DNA from: Mesostigma viride
Taxonomy: Eukaryota; Streptophyta; Mesostigmatophyceae; Mesostigmatales; Mesostigmataceae
Assembly: GCA_009746045.1 (NCBI GenBank)
Contig: RPFO01001129.1
Coordinates: 1-64,000, forward strand
Reading direction: 5' to 3'
Length of the DNA: 64,000 bases
Shown here one piece after another: positions 11,415 through 21,011 of this stretch (within the stretch, counting starts at the first letter, position 1; every line of letters begins with the position of its first letter). Below the pieces are notes generated by a model. It had not been told where the DNA came from, made no database searches, and saw only the letters and a list, made by a program, of their open reading frames with translations. The translations under genes and the position numbers were made by a program.

Positions 11415-12658
11415 GCAGCAGCAGCCACAACCAGCAGGAACGACCACAACCTCCAATATGGCCTTGAACAGGCCCAGGTTTGATCCAAAAAAGAAAGAGG
11501 ACAAGCTAGTGTTTCCGGGTTTGCCAGAGGGCCACACCCAGGACGAAGCTAGGGAGTGGTTGTTTAAGTTGTCACATGCATATGCTAGCGACAATGTCCG
11601 TGATTGGTTTGCCTCTCTACGTGCGTCCACACCCATCCATCAATCTGCCAAGCCTATCCAGCAGTTGGTACAATTGTACCAAAAGCGTGCCAGCAGCGGG
11701 GTAGACGTGGCAGAAAATGTGTTGTGGGCGCAGTTCATGGTTGATCTTAGGGCACTTGTTACCACGGGGGAGCACTTAGAAGTGCTTAAGGGCTTCCAGT
11801 GGATAGAGGCCTATAAGGTCAATAAGCGTGACTATGTGAGTGACAACAAAAAATATGTCATGTACATAGAGGGAGATGAGGAGCTGAAGAAGCTCAATGC
11901 CAAGTACCTAGTACACCTATGGCTACAAAAGGCAGAACTGGACCCCACCACCCTGTCAGTAATCCTGGCAGGTCTGAAGGATAAGTGGGAGGACTTCAGG
12001 AAGGCAATGGCCTATGTGCAGCAATGCCTAGAGCCGTTTGCTGCTGCAGCCAAGGAGGGAAAGGTGAAGCAGGTAAAGGGGGAGGAAGCCTCAGGTACGG
12101 GGCTCTCCAAGAAGCAGATGCAGTCGCTGGTAGCCCAGGTAAAGGCGGTAATGGGGGGGATAAAAACAAAAACAACAAAAGTGGGGGAGGTGGAAACAAG
12201 GGGGGGGAAAGAACAATAACAATAAAAACAGAAAACAAAGTGGGGGAGCTAGCAAGCCAGGGGGTGCTAAGCCAGCAGGGGGGGACAAGAGGTTGCCTCA
12301 TGACCCCACCAAGCATTGCACTAGGTGCCTTTGTAAGGGGCACCTAAAAGATGACTGCTGGAAAGGCAAACCCGACTATGGTTCTGACGTTGATGTTTGT
12401 CCTGGATGCTGGAAAACACGTCACCCCATTGCAGCAGGAGCGCGCTGCACGGCACCCAGGCACAACAAGACCACGCCAGGGCGCTACAACCGCGCGGGGG
12501 CGGCAGACCAGGGTGACACCTGTAAGCTACCCTCACCATTTTTCACAAATGGTTTCCTGTTACCTTCTGTCTGCCAAGTGTTGCCTGAGTGTGATGATGT
12601 GGATTGGGAAGTGGCATATGACATGACACTGTCACACATGATGCGTGACCCACCATAG
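11134..12658 (+). pseudogene. gag of nested retrotransposon with zinc knuckle, frame-shifted
   Basis: ATG at 11134 opens 361 codons: basic Lys/Arg patches, a 14-residue polyglutamine run (about residues 85-98), then a capsid-like helical domain (about 110-330). The nucleocapsid part is reached only after two one-base shifts in the G runs at about 12150-12210. In the final frame a Gly/Lys-rich linker leads to CTRCLCKGHLKDDC (about 12317-12358), a CX2CX4HX4C zinc knuckle, and the frame stops at 12658. A further Cys/His cluster follows (CPGC...H...C). The integrase frame overlaps the end of this one by 14 nt in a different phase, so pol would need a frameshift. Confidence 0.8.
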
Positions 12659-13961
12659 CTCCCTTAGTGCAGCAGCAGAAAAGGTAATCACGTATGGTGC
12701 TCTAGCAGAGCAACTGCACAAGGTTATGGGCCATGAGGCTGTGGCTGAAAGGCTAGCCAATAAAATACAAGGCCATGATCTGGAACAGATGTGCAGGCAC
12801 GTACGTAAGCACTGTGAGCAATGTCAGCTATATGCTCCTAAGCCCAGAAAATGGCATGTGGCCACACCACCACTGGCTAGAGGCAAACTGGTTGGGGATG
12901 TTATACACGTGGTGAAGGACACGGTATACTACCTAGTCATAAAGGATGCCTGGTCAAGGTTTGTGGTAGTGGAGCCCCTGCCTGGGATGGATAAAGAGCA
13001 GCTGCACAGAGCTTTACAGATAGCCTTGGCACGTTTTCACCCCATTGAAAAAGTAATGCTGGATCAGCAGTTTCTCTGCATCCAGGACAGGAATGACCTG
13101 CCCAAGATAGAAGTGTCTGGGGCTCAAGATCATGAACGTCAGGGGTTGGTAGAACGTACCATGAGAGCCATCAGGGATGTGATAAGAAAAATGCCATCCA
13201 GGTTGGCTGACTCTGGTAGCTATGCTGACAGGGCATCTTGGGCAGCAGGGGTGACTACCCAGCTAAACGCCAAACCAATAATGTCCTCACCTTTTGGGGA
13301 AATCACCCCAACTGGCCTTCAGTCAGGCAGCTATGCTTCAGAGGTACACACTCACTACAACACACAAAGGCAGCACTTAGCCAAGTTGCTGGCAAAGAAA
13401 GACAAAAATAATGCCAGGCCTGTGTTTGAAGTGGGGGACCATGTGTTGTTTTTCAGAGAGGGTGACAGAGGAAGAGCACACTCTGCCAGATGGCACGGTC
13501 CAGCTGTAGTCACCAAAATTCATGAAGAAGGGACTGCAGTCACTATACAACATGACAGAGAGCGTGTGGTCAGCAAGCATAGACTCAAGCTTTATTACCC
13601 ACCACTGGCAGACGTGTCAGGGGTAGAATTCTTGGACATGGATTCAGAGCAGGAGTCTGGTGGATTGATCTCACCCAATGAATTGGCTAAGGACGTCATT
13701 GATGCAAGCACTAGCACCACAGTAGAAGCTCCTGTGTTCCTCAGTAGTGCAGCCCCACTACAACCCAATAGTCCACCTGGGCAGGAGGACGGTGCACAGG
13801 GTGAGCAGCAGGTAGCACCTCCCTCACACCTGGAGGAGTCACAAAAAGAGCAGATCCTGTCGTTCCCAGGAAGTCATTTGCTGAGATTCTTAAGGCCTTG
13901 CACAAGGCACACAACACTAAAGCAGTTGTGGCAACAGGTACAGCACAGGTCAATGCTGTAG
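12645..13961 (+). CDS. Integrase region of nested retrotransposon pol
   Basis: The open frame encodes a retroviral-type integrase. The N-terminal zinc-binding HHCC-like part shows LHKVMGH followed by C-x6-CEQC. The catalytic core has LVIKDAWSRF, the second acidic residue in VMLDQQF (D140 counted from 12645) and the glutamate in GLVERTM (E170). The first catalytic aspartate, expected in the VIHVV stretch, appears to be valine, so this copy may be catalytically dead. An SH3-like C-terminal fold is suggested by FEVGDHVLFF and RWHGPAVVTKI, followed by a Ser/Pro/Glu-rich linker. A one-base shift near 13860 separates it from the downstream pol frame. Confidence 0.85.
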   Translation: MTHHSSLSAAAEKVITYGALAEQLHKVMGHEAVAERLANKIQGHDLEQMCRHVRKHCEQCQLYAPKPRKWHVATPPLARGKLVGDVIHVVKDTVYYLVIKDAWSRFVVVEPLPGMDKEQLHRALQIALARFHPIEKVMLDQQFLCIQDRNDLPKIEVSGAQDHERQGLVERTMRAIRDVIRKMPSRLADSGSYADRASWAAGVTTQLNAKPIMSSPFGEITPTGLQSGSYASEVHTHYNTQRQHLAKLLAKKDKNNARPVFEVGDHVLFFREGDRGRAHSARWHGPAVVTKIHEEGTAVTIQHDRERVVSKHRLKLYYPPLADVSGVEFLDMDSEQESGGLISPNELAKDVIDASTSTTVEAPVFLSSAAPLQPNSPPGQEDGAQGEQQVAPPSHLEESQKEQILSFPGSHLLRFLRPCTRHTTLKQLWQQVQHRSML

Positions 13962-16024
13962 GGGATGCAGGTCAAGATCCTAGTATTTTGGCTGTAGACA
14001 CCCAAGCACAGGTGAGTATCATCAGTGCAGAAGCTGTATCTGGTCTGAAAATGAAGGCCTCACCATGGGCTAGAGTGTCAGATTTTTCAGGCAAAACCAA
14101 AATGCAGGTCAAAGGTCAGGTGAGCATTCAAATCTTGGGTATGCCCACTCCATTTCAGGTGGTTGAGGGCTACTCAGGGAATGCCCTGTTAGGGGAACCT
14201 TTTGTATCTTACCCTGGTGTTGTCATCTCAGCTGGGAGGTTGAGTGTGGCAGGGGTAGGACAGGTGCCTCTAGATCATTTTAAAATCCCTTTGAGCCAGA
14301 TTAGCACTGGGTTGGATGCTGCCATCAATGCAGTTAAGCCCAAGTACCTCCCAGGTCAGGAACCGTGTGTGGAGGACCTCATACACTCTCAAAAGCTACA
14401 CCCTTCAGCGTTTGGGCTTGGTAGATGGGATGTTGCATCCATGTCTCCCCTGTCCTATGATGATATTGTACGGGACTGCCAGACGCAGATTGGGTTTCTT
14501 AAGTGGCTTGAGGCTTTTACCAAAGCCAGGGAGGAGTGGGTTGTTCCAGATGCACGTAGTCCCACACACACACCACCTGTGACTCCTCTTGATGCTATGC
14601 CAGCTGGGGCCAAGAAGCTAAGGTTAAAGTTTGTGTGCAAGCATAAACCTCAGGCTGATGGGGGACCACCCATTTTCCATGCTAGGCCATGTGTTACTGA
14701 GTTCAGGGGCTCTACAGAGCTGACAGAGGCTGAGCTTTATACTCCTGGTATTCAGCAAACGTCTCTCAAGGTGTTGCTTTCCTTGTTTTTGCATCAGCTT
14801 AATACAGGGAAGGATTATGTGTGTAAAGCCACAGATATCAAAAGAGCCTTTCTAAAGGGGGACCCTGCCATAGCACAGCAGGTCTGGAGAGGTCAGGTAT
14901 ACGTGGTGAATACTCCTAAGGTGTGGCACAGGGATATTGTTCAACCCTTGTTGAGGCCAAACCTGGGGGTTGAAGGGTTGCAGTCAGCTCCAAAAATTTT
15001 TAGGCTGTCTGCACAGGAGGTATTCATGAAGCTAGGGGCCACCTATGATGACATTGACCCTTGCCTGTTTGTCATCCCACACCCTGATGGAATGATGATG
15101 TTTGTCTGGCATGGGGATGATCAGTTAATCTCAGGTCCTAGAGCTGCAGTGGATGCTTTCATAGCTCAGGTGTCTGCCAGTTTTGAGATTGGCAAGCAGC
15201 TAGAGCTGGGCAAGGAGCCAGTCAAGTTCTGTGGCATGATGCTTGAGTTGCTGCAGCAGCAGGGCAGCTGGGTTTGTTCCATGCAGGCCTCTGCTGAATA
15301 CATTAAGTCTTGTCTGGATGTCCTGCCTGTTCACATCACCCCTGACATGTGCCCTACCATTAGAGGCAAGCTTGGTTGGCTATGTGCTACATGTGCACCC
15401 CACCTGGCTTTTGTGAGCAGGGTAGATGATGAGGTACTACAGGAGGTAGGAGCACGGGCAATCAAGCAGTTGTTGCATGATGGTCCACCTTTGATGCTTC
15501 ACTCACTGGACCTGTTTACTCCCATTCACATCACGTGCATGATGGATAGTTCAATGGAGTCCAGGGTAGTTACCAAGGTTCAAGCCAGAGAGGCTGGATT
15601 GTTTTTCCTGCATAACCAAGGTGGGAAGAAGTCACTAGTCTCCTGGTTCAGTAGATTGCACAAGAGGAAAGCTGTGAGTAGCAATGTAGCTGAATGCAGG
15701 GCTGTGGTATCTTCTGTCTTGCATGCAAGGTATCTCAATCACTTGCTGGTCTGGCTTCAACACCAGGCTGGTAGCTCTGCAGGAGTGAAAGCACATTTGC
15801 TGACTGACTCTCAATCTATCATCTCTTTCCTTGCCAATCCTTTGGCTGTACACTCGGACCTGGATTGGATTGTGCTAAAACAGGAATGCAAGTACCTGGA
15901 GTCTAAAGCCCACGTCAGGGACAAAGACAATGCTGCAGATGCACTGACCAAGGTGCCACAAGCAGCAGGACCACAATACCAGGTCTTGTATGGGTTGATG
16001 AACCCTGGTTACAGTCTGAAGTGA
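13898..16024 (+). CDS. Protease-like, reverse transcriptase and RNase H region of nested retrotransposon
   Basis: 708 codons; the same phase is open slightly upstream (RKSFAEILKALHKAHN), so the real junction with integrase is near 13860. Residues about 30-120 look like a retropepsin: VDTQAQVSII (D34) where DTGA is expected, and NALLGEPF where the second conserved hydrophobic-Gly motif falls. Reverse transcriptase follows, with DIKRAFLKGD, the GLQSAPKIF segment matching the Copia LYGLKQAPR region, and the catalytic WHGDDQL (H405-D408), where Copia elements normally have YVDD. RNase H shows MMDSSME, AECRAV, LTDSQS and NAADALTK. The integrase-before-reverse-transcriptase order places it with Ty1/Copia; the protease position does not. 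Confidence 0.85.
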   Translation: MHKAHNTKAVVATGTAQVNAVGDAGQDPSILAVDTQAQVSIISAEAVSGLKMKASPWARVSDFSGKTKMQVKGQVSIQILGMPTPFQVVEGYSGNALLGEPFVSYPGVVISAGRLSVAGVGQVPLDHFKIPLSQISTGLDAAINAVKPKYLPGQEPCVEDLIHSQKLHPSAFGLGRWDVASMSPLSYDDIVRDCQTQIGFLKWLEAFTKAREEWVVPDARSPTHTPPVTPLDAMPAGAKKLRLKFVCKHKPQADGGPPIFHARPCVTEFRGSTELTEAELYTPGIQQTSLKVLLSLFLHQLNTGKDYVCKATDIKRAFLKGDPAIAQQVWRGQVYVVNTPKVWHRDIVQPLLRPNLGVEGLQSAPKIFRLSAQEVFMKLGATYDDIDPCLFVIPHPDGMMMFVWHGDDQLISGPRAAVDAFIAQVSASFEIGKQLELGKEPVKFCGMMLELLQQQGSWVCSMQASAEYIKSCLDVLPVHITPDMCPTIRGKLGWLCATCAPHLAFVSRVDDEVLQEVGARAIKQLLHDGPPLMLHSLDLFTPIHITCMMDSSMESRVVTKVQAREAGLFFLHNQGGKKSLVSWFSRLHKRKAVSSNVAECRAVVSSVLHARYLNHLLVWLQHQAGSSAGVKAHLLTDSQSIISFLANPLAVHSDLDWIVLKQECKYLESKAHVRDKDNAADALTKVPQAAGPQYQVLYGLMNPGYSLK

Positions 16025-16407
16025 CTGGCACATTGTACATGTTAGCCCATGACCCCCTGCCTAATACTGCAGCTGAAAGGCTGCAGTGGCAGCTGGGTAG
16101 TTTTCTGACAGTGAGAAGCACTGGTCTAGAAAGTTGGGACATGATGAATGTGTTATTTATTGAATAAAATTTTGTGAGACACTTGTTTGGATGACCATGA
16201 CATGCTGGGGCCTGGAGCACCCATCTCACTCAGTTAAGAAACCATGCTTGAGACATGGGGCCTTTTTAATGCATCTCTTGTACATGTGTGAGGTGACCTT
16301 TGGGTCCTAGTAGGTTATCTGACAGTTTTTTAAGGCATTGGGAATGGCTGCGTCCATTTGATGGCTATGTGTGTTTCTGTTGAAACCCAAAGAAAACTTA
16401 AAGTGGG
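16025..16407 (+). other. 3' untranslated part of nested element
   Basis: Non-coding stretch between the pol stop and the 3' LTR. It contains an ATAAAATTT-type A/T block and ends in the purine tract AAAGTGGG, which fits second-strand priming. Confidence 0.6.
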
Positions 16408-16785
16408 AGTTAGTCTAAGTCTCCCGCCTGTAGCCTAAGTGGACACGTGCCAGCACCGCCGGCGCCCAATTGGGTACTGGGACGGTGCTGGACTAGAACA
16501 GTCGTGGCATGGACACGTGGCTGTACTCAGTATGTGATGAGCCGGTACCTCAGTACCGGGACTGTAGTTGTCATGTTAGGACTGACTAGATCAGGTTGTA
16601 ACTGATAGGTTAGTCCGTCCAGGATCAGTAAGTTAGTTTAACTTACGCAAAGTCTGGCCAGCCATCGTTGACGGCTGGCCAGCAGTATATGTGCCACATT
16701 ATCCTAATGCCAAGGTGTCTCGTCGTTCACGCACACACACGCCATTTGGCAGTGCCCGAGCATTCCAGCTTTGTGTTGCATAACT
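16408..16785 (+). repeat. 3' LTR of nested element
   Basis: 378 bp, with no difference from the 5' LTR that I could see. It is followed directly by GTCCA, the second copy of the target site, and then by the resumed outer gag. Confidence 0.95.
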
Positions 16786-17420
16786 GTCCACGCCTTTGAA
16801 GACTTCGTCAAGCTGAGGGAGGACGCCATGGCCAAGGGCTTCTTCGTCGCAGATCGGATGGCCATGGGCGACTTTCTCAAGTCGCTGCAACTGGATCCGG
16901 TCACCATGGATAATGTGACCATCCACATGCGACAGGTCCATGGCTGGGCAGCCATGACGGATCAGTTGTATGAGTGTTTCAGCGGCAAGTACGTGGGGGT
17001 AAGCGCCCTCGTCAGAATGATGAGGAGGCCACTGAACCCACGGTTAAGTCCATGAGGGGATCGGGCCACGGGGGCCCAGCGTCCTCGAGAGGGCCTGAGA
17101 CCTCTTCAAGGGGTCGAGGAAGGTCCAGGAGGGGGCGTGACAGAAGGGCTGGACGGGGGACCCCGCCGAAGTCGGGACATCCACAGTCCCAGTTTGACTT
17201 CAAGAGGGTGGGTGGTCCTCCCAAGGCTGGGCCCAGCAGTGGGACCTCACGGGACATCAGTCAGGTGGAATGTTATTTCTGCCAGGGGAAGGGTCACTTC
17301 AGGAATGAGTGTCCCTCGTACCTGAGGCAGGAAGGTCAGAGCAAGCCAGCTCAGGGTGGCAGCAAGGACAAGGCTGGTCCATCCCAGGACAAGGGCAAGG
17401 GCAAGGCTGCTGATCATTGA
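16786..17420 (+). pseudogene. gag of outer retrotransposon, 3' part with zinc knuckle
   Basis: After the duplicated GTCCA the outer gag resumes (AFEDFVKLREDAMAKGFF...) for about 70 residues. A one-base shift at the GGGGG run near 16995 then leads into an Arg/Gly/Ser-rich nucleocapsid with the knuckle CYFCQGKGHFRNEC (CX2CX4HX4C) and a Lys/Gly/Ser tail. It ends at TGA (17418-17420). The next codons continue open in the same frame into pol, so gag and pol are separated by one stop codon only. Confidence 0.8.
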
Positions 17421-20400
17421 TATGAGCCTGCACACATCCCTGAACCCTGGAGGGTGCCCCCAGGGGTGTGTAATGAAGCTGCTAGTGACAGCAGTGAGGG
17501 GCAGCCCCATGCTCTAGTGAAAGAGCCTATTGGACACGATGGGGCAAGCTTGGTTACCACAGAGAGTATGCCAGCTGTAGCTGCAGTGGTTACTCGCCAA
17601 CGTGCCCGCCATGGCGGTGCTGAGCCTGAGGTAGGACCTGGTGATGTGGACCCAGGTGGATCTCAGAAGCATTCTGACCGTGCAGGACTGGCACAGGATG
17701 GTCAGGATGAGGATAGGGCTGGAGACAGTCTGACAGGCACGACCCTGGTGCCTCCTGTACATAAGGGATCTGTACATACCTTGAGTGCTAATAATGACAA
17801 TAAAAGGTTTTCTCTCTTGTATGACATTGCCTCAAGGTTGCATACCATGTTTGGCCATGCAGCTCAGTCTTTGCAAGTTGCTAGACGGCTGGGAGGAAGT
17901 GAGTTGTACTCCATCTGCCAACAGGTTGCTCAAGCTTGCAAGTGCAGGCTAGTTGCTAGAAAGCCCAAGCAGTCTCATGCCAGGACTCCTATTTTGCAGC
18001 CAGGCCATGTGCAGGTAGATATTCAGAGAATCAGGGGTTTGAAGCTGCTGGTGGCAGTGGACAGATATACCAAGTACAAGACCCTAGAGATCCTGCCTGA
18101 CATGGAGAAGCCTACATTGATTGCTGCTCTGAAGTTGACAAGGAGCAGGTACCCTGGGTTGGAGTTGTTGCAGTGTGACATTCAGTTTGAGTGCTGTGAG
18201 AACCTGCCAGAGTTTCCAGAGTTGCTGATTACACCCAGGGAGAGCCACGGCCAGCAAGGGGTGGTGGAGAGAGCCATCCAAGAGATCAAGACTGTGCTGC
18301 TGGTGGAGAGGATTCCAAGGACGTCATCTGCCATTGTGACATCTGCATGGCTACGTTCTGTGGAGGACAGGCTGAACCTGAGGACTCCCATGTTCTTTGG
18401 TGACATTGCCATCAATCCTCTTATGCTGCATACCAGGATGCTGCCAGCTGATGCTGAGCAGGCATGGAAGGAGAAGCTAGAGGCCAAGTTCCTCAAGCTG
18501 AGGCAGAAAGACAAGGGCTGGAGTGTCCTAGAACCTAACGTTGGACAACAGGTTGTTGTGTGGAAGGAACCAAGCTTTCCAGGGAAACGTGGCAGCTGGC
18601 ATGATGGGGTGGTGACCCGAGTAGAAGCCGCTGGCCATAAGTGCTGGGTGGCCATTGATGGCTCCCAAGCAGTGCACCGTCTGTCCTGGTCAAAGATCCG
18701 TCCCCGGGGAGGTAATCAAGGAGACCTCTTCCAGGTGCCCGCTGGTGTACAAGGCGGGGGTGACGTGGAGCTTCCTGATCAGGGTGCTACAGCTGTATCG
18801 AGCCCTCAGGGTGACCCTGGCCCGGCCCCTGGGGTACCTTCACATACGGTGGTTGGGCAAGCAGGCGGACAGGCTGCACCTCCGGAACGGCCCGACACCA
18901 GGCCTAGGGGTGTGCGTCTATCAGATATTGTACAGGCTTTGCAAAGAGCCAAGAAGGAGCCTAAGGTGTCCAAGCTTGTCCAGTTGGATGAACCTGAGGT
19001 AGCTGCCATGGAGATAGATACCAATGCACAGGTTTCTGTCATGGGACCTCAGCATACAGGAGAACTGCTGGTCGGAGAACCAAGTTGCCCCTGGGTGTCT
19101 GATTTCAGTGGTAGGACGCATCTAAGGGTGTTGGGAGAGGTTAATGCCCCTGTCATGGGTGTGGATGTGACCTTCCTTGTCCTAGAGGACTATGATGGCC
19201 CTGTGATTTTGGGTCAGAATTTTCTGGGCAATCCTGGGATTTCTATCAGAGCTACAGCTCTGAGAAGAGATGGCTGGGGGATGATTCCCCTAGAAAATTT
19301 CAGGACAACATTTCCAGTCAGGTGCAGGGCCAAGCCGGTCAAGGGTGTAAAATGGGATGAAGGGGAGGTGCCCCCAGCGGCCAGTTTGGTTATTCCAGCT
19401 GTGTTGCACCCCAGCAGTATTGGCATAACTCACAGGAGCCTTGCTGCACACTCTCCTTTGACATATGACCAGCTGGTCCAAGAGATGAGCTCGCCTACTT
19501 TGTTTGAGGCTTGGAAGCTCGCCTTCTCCAAGGCATTGGAGGAGTGGTTGCAGTTTGAGTGTGCTGCACCAACAGACAGACGTCCCCCAGCATCAAGGAA
19601 GCTTGCTTTGAGATTTGTGCTGAAGAGGAAGGTTGTGGATGAGGTATCAGTGCCCCATGTCAGGCCTGTCCTGAATGAGTATCACGGCACGGGGAGTCTG
19701 CCAGGAGAGGAGCTATACACGCCAGGGATGCTACACGACACATGGAGAATTTTGCTATGTCTCTACGTGGGGTTGCTGAACAGGGGAGCAGCTATGTCAT
19801 CAGTGCTGCTGGACTTCAAGAGGGCATTTTTAAAATCTGATCCAGAAGTGGCCAGGAGGGTGTGGAAGCAGGATGAGCCTTACTGTGTTGAGGTGCCTGC
19901 CATCTGGAAGCTGGAGCTGCATCAACAATTCCTGGTTATTCTGAAGGGCCTGGAAGGACTCAGGTCGAGCCCAATCATCTGGAGACTCACGCTGCAGGAA
20001 GCTCTGATCAGTGAGTGTGGCTTGAGAGTGTCTTCAGTTGATCCCTGTTTGCTGCTGGCCCAATGGGAGGGTCTGCCAGTGTATGCTAGTTTGCATGGAG
20101 ATGATCTGCATTTGCTAGCCCCCACGACCTGGCTGAAGAAGTTTATTCCTGTCATCAGTGGCAAGTTTTCACTGGGCAAGGAGCTGTGGCAGGAGCCCAA
20201 CAAGCCTGTAGTGTTCTGTGGAATGCAGGCTACCCTGTTCAGGAGGGACGGGGAGTGGAGTATCAGGCTTCAGGCTGGAGGAGATTATAAACAGACCATT
20301 GTGAAGGCCTTGCCAGAGAAGATCACCCAGGCTGCAGGACCTGAGTTGAGAGGCATGTGGGCCTGGTTTGCCAGCATCTGTGGTCCGTCTTTGATGGTCC

Positions 20401-21011
20401 ATAGCAGAATGCCTGATGAGGTGCTTGAGGATGAGAAGCCTCGAGTCATAGCCCGGTTGGTGGAGAGTACCCCTGATCTGATTTTGTCTGGGATTGACTT
20501 TGCCCAGCCTATCACCTTGGAGATCTTTGTTGACAGTTCCATGGATGCTCGCCAGGTTACCAAGGTCAGGGGGAGATCTGCTGCTCTGTTTGCTTTTTAT
20601 CAGAGCAGGGCAAGTTTGTTCAGCTGGTACAGCAGACTGCAGAAGAGGGTCTGTATCAGTTCAGATGTGGCAGAATGCAGGGCCATATGCGAGGGGATCC
20701 AGTCCAGCCTGTACATAAAGGAGTTAATGCTGGAGCTGGCTTCAGTTACCCCTTGGACCTTGCAGATGGAGACGTTGTTGCTAACAGACAGCATGGGTAT
20801 GGTCCAGTTTGTTCACAAGCAGCTGGCCAGGAGCCGGGACCTGGATTATTTGTTGCTGAAGGAGTTGGCCAGTTTGGTTGACTTGAAGCATATCCCTGGC
20901 GAGGAGAACCCTGCTGATGCATTGACAAAGCTGCCACACAAGGCCCCAGCCCAGTACAATGTACTGAGGAAGCTCATGAATGCTGACTGTCAAGTCGGTC
21001 TATCTGTCTAA
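17421..21011 (+). CDS. Pol polyprotein of outer retrotransposon: integrase, protease-like, RT, RNase H
   Basis: An intact frame (open from 17421; residue numbers from 17454, giving 1185). Integrase: zinc-binding H130, H135, C162, C164, then catalytic D189 (VQVDIQ), D242 (LQCDIQF) and E272 (GVVERAI). After an SH3-like region and a Pro/Gly-rich linker (about 430-490) comes a retropepsin-like segment: EIDTNAQVSVM with D522, and VILGQNFLG near 585. Reverse transcriptase follows (LLDFKRAFLKSD; GLEGLRSSPIIW; LHGDDLHLL with D883-D884), then RNase H (FVDSSMD, AECRAICE, LTDSMG, NPADALTK) to the end. All catalytic acids except a canonical protease glycine are present, so the copy looks competent apart from gag. 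It would be translated by readthrough of the UGA at 17418 or by another recoding event. Confidence 0.92.
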   Translation, partial: YEPAHIPEPWRVPPGVCNEAASDSSEGQPHALVKEPIGHDGASLVTTESMPAVAAVVTRQRARHGGAEPEVGPGDVDPGGSQKHSDRAGLAQDGQDEDRAGDSLTGTTLVPPVHKGSVHTLSANNDNKRFSLLYDIASRLHTMFGHAAQSLQVARRLGGSELYSICQQVAQACKCRLVARKPKQSHARTPILQPGHVQVDIQRIRGLKLLVAVDRYTKYKTLEILPDMEKPTLIAALKLTRSRYPGLELLQCDIQFECCENLPEFPELLITPRESHGQQGVVERAIQEIKTVLLVERIPRTSSAIVTSAWLRSVEDRLNLRTPMFFGDIAINPLMLHTRMLPADAEQAWKEKLEAKFLKLRQKDKGWSVLEPNVGQQVVVWKEPSFPGKRGSWHDGVVTRVEAAGHKCWVAIDGSQAVHRLSWSKIRPRGGNQGDLFQVPAGVQGGGDVELPDQGATAVSSPQGDPGPAPGVPSHTVVGQAGGQAAPPERPDTRPRGVRLSDIVQALQRAKKEPKVSKLVQLDEPEVAAMEIDTNAQVSVMGPQHTGELLVGEPSCPWVSDFSGRTHLRVLGEVNAPVMGVDVTFLVLEDYDGPVILGQNFLGNPGISIRATALRRDGWGMIPLENFRTTFPVRCRAKPVKGVKWDEGEVPPAASLVIPAVLHPSSIGITHRSLAAHSPLTYDQLVQEMSSPTLFEAWKLAFSKALEEWLQFECAAPTDRRPPASRKLALRFVLKRKVVDEVSVPHVRPVLNEYHGTGSLPGEELYTPGMLHDTWRILLCLYVGLLNRGAAMSSVLLDFKRAFLKSDPEVARRVWKQDEPYCVEVPAIWKLELHQQFLVILKGLEGLRSSPIIWRLTLQEALISECGLRVSSVDPCLLLAQWEGLPVYASLHGDDLHLLAPTTWLKKFIPVISGKFSLGKELWQEPNKPVVFCGMQATLFRRDGEWSIRLQAGGDYKQTIVKALPEKITQAAGPELRGMWAWFASICGPSLMVHSRMPDEVLEDEKPRVIARLVESTPDLILSGIDFAQPITLEIFVDSSMDARQVTKVRGRSAALFAFYQSRASLFSWYSRLQKRVCISSDVAECRAICEGIQSSLYIKELMLELASVTPWTLQMETLLLTDSMGMVQFVHKQLARSRDLDYLLLKELASLVDLKHIPGEENPADALTKLPHKAPAQYNVLRKLMNADCQVGLSV

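Larger units (their letters stand above)
9272..16785 (+). mobile_element. 7.5-kb Copia-like LTR retrotransposon nested in gag of outer element
   Basis: Two 378-bp LTRs (9272-9649 and 16408-16785) appear identical and are bounded by the 5-bp duplication GTCCA (9267-9271 and 16786-16790). Ends are AGTTAGTC...GCATAACT. Content in order: extra ORF in pieces (9754-11058), gag (11134-12658), integrase (12645-13961), then a protease-like plus reverse transcriptase plus RNase H frame (13898-16024). AAAGTGGG directly before the 3' LTR can serve as the polypurine tract. No TGG-type primer site follows the 5' LTR. The coding part has several one-base shifts, most in G runs, whereas the LTRs look pristine. 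Confidence 0.93.
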
